Source: Deltaproteobacteria bacterium (GTDB lineage: Bacteria; Desulfobacterota; Dissulfuribacteria; Dissulfuribacterales; QOAL01). From it: a DNA stretch of 5,971 nucleotides. The stretch lies in assembly GCA_027068235.1 (NCBI GenBank), contig JAMOUE010000384.1:1-5971 (forward strand), given 5' to 3'. This document shows positions 1 through 5,768 of this stretch, in pieces (position 1 is the stretch's first letter; every line of letters begins with the position of its first letter). The translations under genes and the position numbers were made by a program. The notes beneath the pieces were generated by a model. The model was not told the DNA's origin. It saw only the letters and a program-made list of their open reading frames with translations, and searched no databases.

Positions 1-346
1 CCCTTGGGAGCTCTACGCCATTTGCACCAAGCTTGGTGTAGGAGTGCTGAGGTCCTTGATATTGAGCATCCTGACCATAAAACGGCTCTCCTTCAGCAGG
101 ACAGGTAATCTTACCATCATTATCATAGCATCTGTCCTGCCCCGTGTCTGGCCAAATACTGAAAGCTGCTCCTGCGTTATTACCAGCTAAGGCCACAGCA
201 TTTAAAACGCCTATGCTAAATAGAACTATAATAGCAAAAAACAACAAAAGTGGCCTGTATCTTCCGAATGTATACCTTGAAGTTGTAACAGAGGAAGTAC
301 TTGTAGACTCTAAATTCACAGAAACTTTATTGCTTCCTTTCCTCAT
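1..346 (-). CDS. DUF1566/Lcl C-terminal-type exported protein, N-terminal part (runs off left edge)
   Basis: Reading the minus strand from the ATG at 346-344 gives 115 codons still open at base 1, so the gene is cut by the window edge. An AGGAGG (complement of 357-362) lies 10 bases before the ATG and fixes the start. Residues 1-31 are polar and Ser/Thr-rich. About 32-54 is a hydrophobic segment (PLLLFFAIIVLFSIGVLNAV) ending in small residues, fitting an unusually late signal peptide or an N-terminal membrane anchor. The mature part begins with WPDTGQ (65-70), two cysteines (C73, C82) and FYGQDAQY (89-96). From memory this is the pattern that opens many DUF1566 (Lcl C-terminal domain) proteins of Deltaproteobacteria and gammaproteobacterial sulfur oxidisers, where a WPDTGQ...CYD...CP...GEPFYGQDAQY stretch precedes the fold. 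The function of these proteins is largely unknown; extracytoplasmic adhesion or binding has been suggested. The diagnostic C-terminal domain lies outside the window, so the family call rests on the N-terminal pattern only. Confidence 0.82.
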   Translation of the reverse strand, partial: MRKGSNKVSVNLESTSTSSVTTSRYTFGRYRPLLLFFAIIVLFSIGVLNAVALAGNNAGAAFSIWPDTGQDRCYDNDGKITCPAEGEPFYGQDAQYQGPQHSYTKLGANGVELPR

Positions 347-412
347 AATTTATAGTCCTCCTTTTTAGTTATCTGCACCATCTTGGCAATCATATTTTTA
401 TGCATTTAATTA

Positions 413-448
413 TTACTTCATGACATAACCTGTAATAATAGATTTCAC
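413..448 (-). CDS. candidate 11-codon micro-ORF / leader peptide with strong Shine-Dalgarno
   Basis: On the minus strand AAGGAGG (complement of 454-460) is followed after 5 bases by a GTG at 448-446. This opens the frame V-K-S-I-I-T-G-Y-V-M-K and then TAA at 415-413. The ribosome site is as good as any in the window, and the ORF points at the DUF1566 gene 66 bases downstream. A weak promoter-like pair (TTTACT, complement of 525-530, and TAAATA, complement of 502-507, 17 bases apart) lies upstream. It could be a translated leader peptide, a remnant of a lost gene start, or chance. The peptide has no run of one amino acid that would suggest classical attenuation. There is no homology evidence. 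Confidence 0.25.
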   Translation of the reverse strand: MKSIITGYVMK

Positions 449-619
449 CAACCCCTCCTTACACATGGATAACGAGAATAACTTGATAGAACCTAAAACA
501 ATATTTAGATGATAGCTATATTTGAGTAAAAACGCCCTTTTTCTCTAATAAAAAGCGAAAACCCCAAACCTTAAACTATTTCTGAAAACTACCTTTTTGC
601 TAGCTACTACATTGTATTC

Positions 620-660
620 AAAAAAATAATCCTAAAATATCAATTCTGCGATTATTTTTT
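620..660. repeat. 11-bp perfect inverted repeat, AT-rich hairpin
   Basis: AAAAAATAATC at 621-631 is mirrored by GATTATTTTTT at 650-660, with an 18-base loop. The arms are almost all A/T, so the hairpin is weak. The T-run following the right arm (plus strand) or the left arm (minus strand) makes it terminator-like in shape only. It sits directly after the last stop (661-659) of the possible eroded minus-strand frame, where a terminator for that former gene would be expected. Confidence 0.4.
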
Positions 661-1171
661 AATGTGCATAATTTACAAACAATTTCCTAATTTTTAGAGA
701 TGGCCCCAATTTATTACCTTTAGAAATCACCAAGGACATCCCATCTCCAACAAGATAACTCATCCACAATACATGGATGGTTTACACTTGCTTTCTTAAA
801 AAAGCAATACATCTTGCCCGATTGATAATTAGTGGAAGTATTTCTGTAGTCTCTATTCCACATGCCCTTAAAAGCAACTTGGCATTACAAGAATTATGAT
901 GGCTCGGTATCCATAACGCACCCTCGAAATTTAGCTGGAATCAGGTACGGCTACATCTGCTATCACTTACAACATTAAATTTGTCACCCTTTTACATTCC
1001 CGGTAATAATTGGCTACCGCAATAGAAATCTGTCCACTTTCTTCTACCGCTTACATTATTAGGCCACAATTCTGAAGTTTGTTTTGAAAGATATACTAAT
1101 GCTAGTCTGATATGTGACTTATCTTTTCTATTTAGAGACACATGCGATAGAATTCTTTTAGATATATTTCT
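659..1171 (-). pseudogene. possible eroded protein-coding gene, family not recognised
   Basis: One minus-strand frame runs from just after a TAG (1174-1172) to a TAA at 661-659, about 171 codons. It has only three internal stops: TAA 994-992, TGA 943-941 and TAA 784-782. At about 36% GC roughly a dozen stops would be expected. The open blocks read like protein, for example SHIRLALVYLSKQTSELW, then GRRKWTDFYCGSQLLPGM, then LLLRACGIETTEILPLI, then LVGDGMSLVISKGNKLG. The first block has no clear start codon or ribosome site. GC of the middle part is higher than the AT-rich DNA on both sides, as expected for a relic coding stretch. Two other frames here are also partly open (plus strand 862-976; a second minus frame about 720-880), so frameshifts or the opposite strand cannot be excluded. 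I do not recognise the family, and chance remains possible. Confidence 0.28.
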
Positions 1172-1279
1172 CTAAAAATATCCAAATTTTGAGGAAATTT
1201 AGCTATTCTTATTGTAAGTTGTTAAATATTCATAGAGACCTTAATTCATTTTAAATACAAAGGTTTTCTAAATTAAACA

Positions 1280-1307
1280 TTGACTCAATATTCATATTCT
1301 ATATTCT
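1280..1307 (+). promoter_or_regulatory. candidate sigma-70-type promoter of the dockerin gene
   Basis: TTGACT (1280-1285; 5 of 6 to TTGACA) is followed after 16 bases by TATTCT (1302-1307; 4 of 6 to TATAAT). The transcript would carry a 5' leader of about 60 bases before the ATG at 1377. The DNA here is extremely AT-rich, so partial matches are easy to find by chance. Confidence 0.35.
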
Positions 1308-1363
1308 AATTATAGTATTGGTTGTTGTTATAGATTTCTTTACTCTATTACTACTTTCCTAAG

Positions 1364-1370
1364 AAAGGAG
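1364..1370 (+). promoter_or_regulatory. ribosome binding site that decides the dockerin gene start
   Basis: AAAGGAG at 1364-1370 directly touches the first in-frame ATG (1371), leaving no spacer. It lies 6 bases before the second ATG (1377). The second ATG is therefore the likely start and the first is only spacer sequence. The product then begins M-K-F-F, a normal signal-peptide start. Confidence 0.75.
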
Positions 1371-1376
1371 ATGATT

Positions 1377-2207
1377 ATGAAATTCTTCATGACAATTGTA
1401 ACTTTAACAATGTTTTCCATTAGTTATAGCTTCGCTGGAGATTTCATTTATCAACCTGACCCTGATACAGGAAAAGATACAATGCTCAATAGGAGTTCTC
1501 CAGACCAAAATTATGGAGCTAGACCCAACATATATGCTCTTACAGCAAGTAATTGTAATGATTCAGGGAATATTATTCTAATCCAATTTGATTTGAGTTC
1601 TTTACCTAATAATAGTAAAGAGGTGTATCTAGGTTTTACTCATCTACCCAAATCTTATTGCTATTCAAATTGTCAATTAAATTATTATTTTTATCCTGTA
1701 TTGGAAGCATGGGATGAGATGAAAGTAACATACAATACAAAACCTGACATTGATTTTAACAAGCCTTTATTTGGTCCAATTACTTTAACAGTTCCCAATG
1801 ACTACGGTACTAAGGAATATAATATTACAAATATTTATCGTGCCTGGAAAGACGGCTCTCTGGAGAATCATGGGCTTGCTATTTATTCTCCAGATGGTGG
1901 TTGTAACAACGCTGCAGTAACTTTTAGTGTCTACTCTTCAGATGAGGACAATGCAACCAGAAGACCTTATCTAAGATTTGTTTCCGATGCTGTTATTAAT
2001 AGAGGTGATCAAAACGGAGATGGTCAAATCAACATTGTTGATGCCCTGTTAGTAGCAAGATGCGCGGTCAAACTTAACAATAACTGCTCAATAGAGCAGG
2101 CCGATGTTGACTGTAACGGAGCTATCAACATAATAGACGCCCTGTTGATTGCGCGGCGATCTGTGAACTTGCCTACACCAACTTGGTGTAACACAGTGCC
2201 TAAATAG
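1377..2207 (+). CDS. secreted DNRLRE-domain protein with C-terminal type I dockerin
   Basis: The product is a 276-residue exported protein of unknown specific role, probably surface-attached or extracellular. Residues 1-20 form a signal peptide (MKFFMTIVTLTMFSISYSFA) with a likely cut after SFA. About 20-201 fits the DNRLRE type of beta domain: an early SPDQNYG, then LIQFDLSSLP, VLEAWDEMKVTYNTKP, the dT-like NITNIYRAWKDG, NHGLAIYSPDG and the closing RRPYLRFV. Residues 211-222 (DQNGDGQINIVD) and 243-254 (DVDCNGAINIID) are two Ca-binding loops spaced 32 residues apart, each followed by ALL(V/I)AR, which defines a type I dockerin. Dockerins bind cohesin domains; no cohesin is visible here. Eight cysteines suggest disulfides after export. 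The gene is AT-rich compared with fhs, which may mean transfer or simply different selection. It stands alone, with its own terminator and convergent to fhs. The secreted dockerin call is firm; the DNRLRE assignment is from motif memory. Confidence 0.9.
   Translation: MKFFMTIVTLTMFSISYSFAGDFIYQPDPDTGKDTMLNRSSPDQNYGARPNIYALTASNCNDSGNIILIQFDLSSLPNNSKEVYLGFTHLPKSYCYSNCQLNYYFYPVLEAWDEMKVTYNTKPDIDFNKPLFGPITLTVPNDYGTKEYNITNIYRAWKDGSLENHGLAIYSPDGGCNNAAVTFSVYSSDEDNATRRPYLRFVSDAVINRGDQNGDGQINIVDALLVARCAVKLNNNCSIEQADVDCNGAINIIDALLIARRSVNLPTPTWCNTVPK
2007..2156 (+). repeat. tandem dockerin repeats seen at DNA level
   Basis: Two copies of about 54 bases (2007-2060 and 2103-2156), offset by 96 bases, encode the two Ca-binding loops and following helices. 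The best matched core is ATCAACAT followed by a short variable stretch and then GCCCTGTT (2028-2050 and 2124-2145). This reflects the internal duplication typical of dockerins, not a mobile repeat. Confidence 0.75.
2174..2190. repeat. 17-bp palindrome near the end of the dockerin gene
   Basis: TACACCAA at 2174-2181 and TTGGTGTA at 2183-2190 are perfect inverted arms around a single C. They lie inside the codons for the C-terminal PTPTWCNT. A similar palindrome (CACCAAGCTTGGTG) lies at 25-38 inside the DUF1566 gene. There is no evidence of function, and a one-base loop is poor for an RNA hairpin. Confidence 0.3.
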
Positions 2208-2213
2208 AAAGAG

Positions 2214-2240
2214 AAAAGGCCGCTTAAAAGCGGCCCTTTC
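2214..2240. terminator. bidirectional rho-independent terminator between convergent genes
   Basis: GGCCGCTT (2218-2225) pairs with AAGCGGCC (2228-2235), a GC-rich stem with a tight A-rich turn. On the plus strand it follows the dockerin stop codon by 10 bases and is trailed by CTTTC. On the minus strand it lies about 30 bases past the fhs stop and is trailed by a longer run, CCTTTTCTCTTTC. One hairpin therefore appears to stop both converging transcripts. Confidence 0.88.
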
Positions 2241-2267
2241 ATCATCATAACAAAATTAATTAATCTT

Positions 2268-4031
2268 TTAGAACAATCCCTTAACCTTTCCTGTTTCAAC
2301 ATCCACATCAATACGCCTATAGGCAGGATCTGAACCAGTACCAGGCATGAGGCTGATTGTTCCTGCAACTGGAACGACAAAGCCAGCTCCCTTATATGTG
2401 AGGATGTCACGCACGAACAACCTCCAGCCCTTTGGTACTCCCTTAAGGTTTGGATTGTCTGAAAGGCTAAGATGTGTCTTAACCATGCAGGTGCCAAGTT
2501 TGGAAAGCTCAGGATCGTTTTCGATCTTCTCTGCCTTGGCAAGTGCTTCTGGAGAGTAGTCAACACCATCGCCGCCATATACCTCTTTGGTAATAAGCTC
2601 GATACGCTTACGAAGTGGAGTATCAAGATCGTAGAGGAACTTGAAGTCGTTTTCTTCGTTGCAGGCATCAATAACGGCATCTGCAAACTCAAGAGCGCCT
2701 TCTCCGCCCTTGAGCCAGTGCTCTGATACTGCAACTCTGGCTCCAGCCTGCTCACAAAGCCTACGTACTGCCTCAATCTCATTCTTGGTATCTGTATAGA
2801 AAGCATTAATACATACAACAGGATTTATACCTGCCTTCTTTACAGTCTCAATATGATGCAACAGGTTGGCTGTACCCTTTTCTACCCACTCTACATGCTC
2901 TTCATTGTACTCTGGAGGCATTGGACGGCCTGGACGTGGGATTGGTGCGCCACCGTGACATTTGAGTGCACGAATTGTGGCAACTACAACTGCACAATTT
3001 GGTTTCAGGCCACTAAAACGGCATTTCAGGTTCCAGAACTTCTCAAAACCTATATCTGCACCAAAGCCACTTTCAGTAACCAAATAGTCACCAAGTTTCA
3101 GGCCCACCTTATCTGCAATTACTGAAGACTGGCCAATGGCGATATTTGCAAAAGGCCCGGCATGAATAAGACATGGCTGGCCTTCTACTGTCTGCATGAG
3201 GTTAGGATTCACTGCCTCTACCATCCAGGCAGTCATGGCGCCTGCAACCTCAAGATCCTCTGTGGTTATAGGCTTTCCGGTCTTGTCATAGGCCACAACT
3301 ATCTTTCCGATCCTTTCACGCAGATCTTTCAAATCATTTGCAATAGCAAGGATGGCCATGATCTCAGAGGAGACAGCGATATTGAACCCACTCTGCATTG
3401 TAAAACCATCCATACGGCCACCTATACCAATAGTGATATTTCTCAGGGCCTGGGCGCAGAAATCTATAATCCAACGGAACTCAACGCTCTTTGGATGTAC
3501 ATCCAGCCTCTTCAGACCTCTTTCAGCAAGCTGTTCATCTGTATAATTGCTCTCATGCTGCATCCTTGCTGTAAGGGCCACCATGCCAAGGTTGTGTGCA
3601 TTCATTATGGCATTGATATCACCTGTGAGGCCAAGAGAGAACTTGTCGAGAGGAATGAGCTGGGCCAAGCCACCTCCTGCAGCACTACCCTTAATATTAA
3701 ATGTAGGGCCACCAGAAGGCTGACGCAGGGCACCAACAACATTTTTGCCACGCTTTCCAAGGCCTTCCATAAGCCCTACAGCACAAGTACTTTTTCCTTC
3801 TCCCAAGGGAGTTGGCGTGATTGCAGTAACGTCAATGTACTTGCCGTCTGGCCTGTCTTTCAGCCTTTCAAGGGTTTTGGCATAATCGATCTTTGCCACA
3901 TAGTGCCCATAGGGAAGAAGCTCTTCTTTCTCAAGTCCAAGCTCCTCACCAAGCTGATAGACCGTCTTCATATGTTCTGCAGCGGCCTCAGCAATTTCCC
4001 AATCTTTCATCTTGGTCGGGTCTAATTTCAT
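2268..4031 (-). CDS. fhs: formate-tetrahydrofolate ligase (10-formyl-THF synthetase)
   Basis: This cytoplasmic enzyme makes 10-formyl-tetrahydrofolate from formate, THF and ATP. It is the formate-activating step of the methyl (Eastern) branch of the Wood-Ljungdahl pathway, or runs in reverse in oxidative metabolism, and it supplies one-carbon units. The P-loop is TPTPLGEGKST (residues 72-82, counted from the chosen start). The glycine-rich signature reads NIKGSAAGGGL (112-122), and the second signature is VATIRALKCHGG (350-361). The C-terminus has the family ending VPVAGTISLMPG...GLF. At 587 residues it is about 30 longer than the Moorella-type enzyme (about 559) and differs from the classical GGAAGGGY signature, as I recall for some sulfate-reducer and syntroph forms. 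The start is the second ATG (4031): AGGAGG (complement of 4038-4043) abuts the first ATG but sits 6 bases from the second. The gene is convergent with the dockerin gene, divergent from the YciO-like gene, and has no fol or acs neighbours in view. Confidence 0.98.
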   Translation of the reverse strand: MKLDPTKMKDWEIAEAAAEHMKTVYQLGEELGLEKEELLPYGHYVAKIDYAKTLERLKDRPDGKYIDVTAITPTPLGEGKSTCAVGLMEGLGKRGKNVVGALRQPSGGPTFNIKGSAAGGGLAQLIPLDKFSLGLTGDINAIMNAHNLGMVALTARMQHESNYTDEQLAERGLKRLDVHPKSVEFRWIIDFCAQALRNITIGIGGRMDGFTMQSGFNIAVSSEIMAILAIANDLKDLRERIGKIVVAYDKTGKPITTEDLEVAGAMTAWMVEAVNPNLMQTVEGQPCLIHAGPFANIAIGQSSVIADKVGLKLGDYLVTESGFGADIGFEKFWNLKCRFSGLKPNCAVVVATIRALKCHGGAPIPRPGRPMPPEYNEEHVEWVEKGTANLLHHIETVKKAGINPVVCINAFYTDTKNEIEAVRRLCEQAGARVAVSEHWLKGGEGALEFADAVIDACNEENDFKFLYDLDTPLRKRIELITKEVYGGDGVDYSPEALAKAEKIENDPELSKLGTCMVKTHLSLSDNPNLKGVPKGWRLFVRDILTYKGAGFVVPVAGTISLMPGTGSDPAYRRIDVDVETGKVKGLF

Positions 4032-4037
4032 GTACAT

Positions 4038-4043
4038 CCTCCT
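4038..4043 (-). promoter_or_regulatory. ribosome binding site that decides the fhs start
   Basis: The complement of 4038-4043 reads AGGAGG. The ATG at 4037-4035 follows with no gap, so it cannot use this site. The ATG at 4031-4029 lies 6 bases away. The first Met-Tyr of the longest frame is therefore probably untranslated. Confidence 0.75.
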
Positions 4044-4209
4044 CGAGTTTTTTTCTTCAAATAGAAACCTGCATGATTATCTTTTGACTAACCTCAGCAG
4101 GTAAAATAATGTTGTTCTTATTGGTGCACGCTGATTAATTGAGCGGTGATTCAAAATTGTTACCTTGAAAACAAGACCTTTGTCAATCCCTAAGGAGGAA
4201 TAAAGTAGG
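4044..4209. promoter_or_regulatory. divergent promoter region between fhs and the YciO-like gene
   Basis: These 166 bases must hold the start signals for both genes. For fhs (minus strand) a perfect TTGACA lies at 4186-4181, but no good -10 sits 16-18 bases downstream; the nearest are GTAACA or TAACAA. For the plus-strand gene TTGACT (4084-4089) is followed by AATAAT (4105-4110) with a short 15-base spacer. A partial dyad with outer arms CGCT/AGCG around ATTAAT lies at 4129-4145, between the two, and could be an operator. The boxes are weak individually; the divergent arrangement is what supports a promoter region. Confidence 0.4.
4193..4198 (+). promoter_or_regulatory. ribosome binding site for the GTG-started YciO-like gene
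   Basis: AGGAGG lies 11 bases before the GTG at 4210, slightly longer than usual. An in-frame TAA at 4201-4203 rules out any earlier start. The next in-frame ATG is well inside the conserved fold (the MGADIF stretch), so the GTG is the best start. Confidence 0.7.
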
Positions 4210-4815
4210 GTGATTATCGAAATAGATCCAGAAAGACCTGTCCCTAGAAAGATAAAACAGTTGGTTGATGCCTTACAAAATGGGGAAGTAGTCATATATC
4301 CTACAGATACCTGTTATGGAATGGGAGCCGATATCTTTAATAAAAAGGCCATAGAAAAAGTCTATCAGATAAAAGGTATATCTAAAAACCAGCCCTTTAG
4401 CTTCATATGTTCGGACCTCAGTCATATAAGTCAGTACGCAAGGGTATCGGACTTGGCATATCGGATTTTGAAAAGATATCTCCCTGGTCCATATACTTTT
4501 ATCCTAGAGGGTTCTAGGCAAGTGCCCAAAATGATGCTTACCAAAAGAAAAACTGTAGGTATAAGGATACCAGATCATCCAGTATGCCTTGAGATGGTAA
4601 AACAGCTTGGCAACCCAGTGATAACCACTACGGTTTCAGCTGGAGACAAGGTATTTTCGGATCCGAGAGAAATGGCCAAAAAATTTGGCAAACAGGTGGC
4701 TATTATTGTCGATTCCGGCATCATTCCACCGGAGCCGTCCAGTGTGATCTCTCTTGTAGATGACGAGATTCAAGTGCTTCGCCACGGAAAAGGTGATTGC
4801 TCAGATTTTGAATAG
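4210..4815 (+). CDS. yciO: YrdC/Sua5/YciO-fold protein (threonylcarbamoyl-AMP synthase family, YciO-like)
   Basis: This 201-residue cytoplasmic protein has the YrdC fold. Family members TsaC/Sua5 make threonylcarbamoyl-AMP from threonine, bicarbonate and ATP for the t6A37 modification of ANN-decoding tRNAs. Visible motifs, in order, are VVIYPTDTCYGMGAD (substrate pocket), the KG segment with QPFSFICSDLSHISQYA, LPGPYTFIL, TVGIRIPDHP, VITTTVS, and the closing SSVISLVDDEIQVLRHGKGD. The DLSHISQYA and TFILEGSRQVPKMML-KRKT pattern and the acidic start IEIDPERP match my memory of E. coli YciO better than TsaC. YciO is a paralogue whose own role is unsettled and which is not simply interchangeable with TsaC, so an annotation as t6A synthase is uncertain unless this is the only copy in the genome. 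The length is normal for YciO (about 206). The start is GTG, forced by an upstream stop. The gene is 59 bases ahead of the next plus-strand gene, so co-transcription is possible. Confidence 0.93.
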   Translation: MIIEIDPERPVPRKIKQLVDALQNGEVVIYPTDTCYGMGADIFNKKAIEKVYQIKGISKNQPFSFICSDLSHISQYARVSDLAYRILKRYLPGPYTFILEGSRQVPKMMLTKRKTVGIRIPDHPVCLEMVKQLGNPVITTTVSAGDKVFSDPREMAKKFGKQVAIIVDSGIIPPEPSSVISLVDDEIQVLRHGKGDCSDFE

Positions 4816-4826
4816 ATTTTAAAATC
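4815..4826. repeat. 12-bp AT palindrome overlapping the YciO-like stop codon
   Basis: GATTTTAAAATC is a perfect palindrome that begins on the last base of the TAG stop (4813-4815). It lacks a GC stem and a following U-run, so it is not a convincing terminator. This leaves read-through into the next gene possible. Confidence 0.35.
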
Positions 4827-4874
4827 ACTTTTAACAGGCATTACCAAAGAAAAACATATGAAATGGGGGCAAGG

Positions 4875-5702
4875 ATGATTGTAAGTCATAAAAACTACTT
4901 TCAGATGTTTAATATTCTCCTGTTTCTCTTATTCTTTTTTTCAGAATCCGCAATTGCTGATAACCAACACGACGGATGGTGGTTCTGCCCAGAAGAATCT
5001 GGCTCAGGCCTTTCCATAGAAATTCAGGGGTATACAATGTTTGCTGCACTATACACTTACAGCCCAAACACTTCTATAGAAGGCTATCCAATATGGTTCT
5101 CGTCTGCAGCCATGTACAACCCGGAACAGAATGCATATGTTGGAAGATTGCTATACTGGATAAATGGGTCGTATGACGACATATACCCCGTAAATCCTAT
5201 TCCTGTAGACGTAGGCACATTCATAATAAGATTCACCAGTATCGATGAAGCTATCTTGACCTATAGTCTTAATAACCAGCCAATAGGCCCTATAAGGCTT
5301 CAAAAATTCCTGAAAACCATTGCACCTGGCGAAAATGACACCAGACTTAGAGGCTGGTGGTACACTCCCAAATATGATGGCTGGGGATTTTTCTTGGAAG
5401 CACAGGGAGGGAAACTGTTCGGTGCATGGTATTTCTACATGCCTTTGGAAGACGTTGAGCTGCCAATTCCCACATGGGTGGCCTTTGGCGGAGACTTTCA
5501 AAATGGAAGCAACAGTTTTTCAAGTCCTGTCACGGTTTGGCACAACGGTTCGATCCTCGGCGTTGCACCTTACCAGCCTCCTCAGCCAACAGATGCTAAT
5601 ACTACAGTGTACTTGGATATAAATCCAGACGGAACAATATATATAAGGGAAAGCGGAGACGACGAAATCCTCCATTTACAAAGATTTCGCTTCAGCCCTT
5701 AA
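4875..5702 (+). CDS. secreted protein with two copies of a GWW-type domain, function unknown
   Basis: From the ATG at 4875 this is a 275-residue exported protein. Residues 1-28 are a signal peptide with core FNILLFLLFFF and a likely cut after SAIA, before DN. The mature part is an internal duplication with a period of about 126 residues. Copy 1 (about 34-147) has GWWFCPEESGSG, IQGYTMFAALYTYSP, PIWF, NGS and ends RLQKFL. Copy 2 (about 160-275) has GWWYTPKYDGWG, AQGGKLFGAWYFYMP, PTWV, NGS and ends LQRFRF. I have seen this G-W-W-x-P-x-(E/Y)-x-G-x-G ... QG ... lfgalYtY pattern in proteobacterial exported hypothetical proteins but know no assigned function; the aromatic richness suggests a beta-sandwich binding domain. 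Start choice: GGGGG (4865-4869) lies 5 bases before this ATG, while the earlier in-frame ATG (4863) lacks a ribosome site. It may be co-transcribed with the YciO-like gene. Confidence 0.86.
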   Translation: MIVSHKNYFQMFNILLFLLFFFSESAIADNQHDGWWFCPEESGSGLSIEIQGYTMFAALYTYSPNTSIEGYPIWFSSAAMYNPEQNAYVGRLLYWINGSYDDIYPVNPIPVDVGTFIIRFTSIDEAILTYSLNNQPIGPIRLQKFLKTIAPGENDTRLRGWWYTPKYDGWGFFLEAQGGKLFGAWYFYMPLEDVELPIPTWVAFGGDFQNGSNSFSSPVTVWHNGSILGVAPYQPPQPTDANTTVYLDINPDGTIYIRESGDDEILHLQRFRFSP

Positions 5703-5768
5703 TAACACATTTAATCAGTTAAGTTGCTCCTGTGCTTATTATTTTTTCAGCCAAATTTGTATTCTAGA

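Larger units (their letters stand above)
347..1376. other. AT-rich spacer of about 1 kb without an intact gene
   Basis: No open frame here has both a plausible start and convincing length. The ends (about 370-700 and 1100-1370) are very AT-rich, roughly 25-32% GC by eye. The middle (about 720-1080) is richer, with one 60-base line (901-960) near 50%. Contents noted separately are a micro-ORF (413-448), an inverted repeat (620-660), a possible eroded gene (659-1171) and a promoter candidate before the dockerin gene. A smaller hairpin has 7-bp arms TTGCTTT/AAAGCAA at 788-794 and 801-807. Another, GATATATTT/AAAAATATC with one mismatch and a 4-base loop, lies at 1161-1182. No riboswitch, tRNA or transposon end was recognised. 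Confidence 0.7.

Noticed and set aside
144..368. A 74-codon plus-strand open frame at the left edge
   Set aside because: It is antisense to the DUF1566 gene, which has a Shine-Dalgarno, an export segment and recognisable motifs.
862..979. A 38-codon plus-strand ORF beginning MPLKATWHYKNYDG
   Set aside because: The composition looks protein-like, but there is no ribosome site and no recognised family, and it overlaps the longer minus-strand relic frame. Kept only as part of the eroded-gene question.
347..1376. CRISPR array, riboswitch, tRNA or insertion sequence in the long spacer
   Set aside because: No regularly spaced repeats, no recognisable aptamer core, no cloverleaf and no paired terminal inverted repeats with target duplication were seen.
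2024..2818. A 264-codon minus-strand open frame spanning the dockerin end and the fhs end
   Set aside because: It crosses the shared terminator and two real genes in other frames, and its translation has low-complexity shadow character.
3162..4025. A 287-codon plus-strand open frame opposite fhs
   Set aside because: It is fully antisense to fhs, whose family motifs are unmistakable. The translation is rich in Cys and His with no domain pattern, as expected for a shadow frame.
5703..5760. Possible terminator after the GWW gene (T-rich stretch 5736-5747)
   Set aside because: The T-run is present, but I could not find a stable stem before it.
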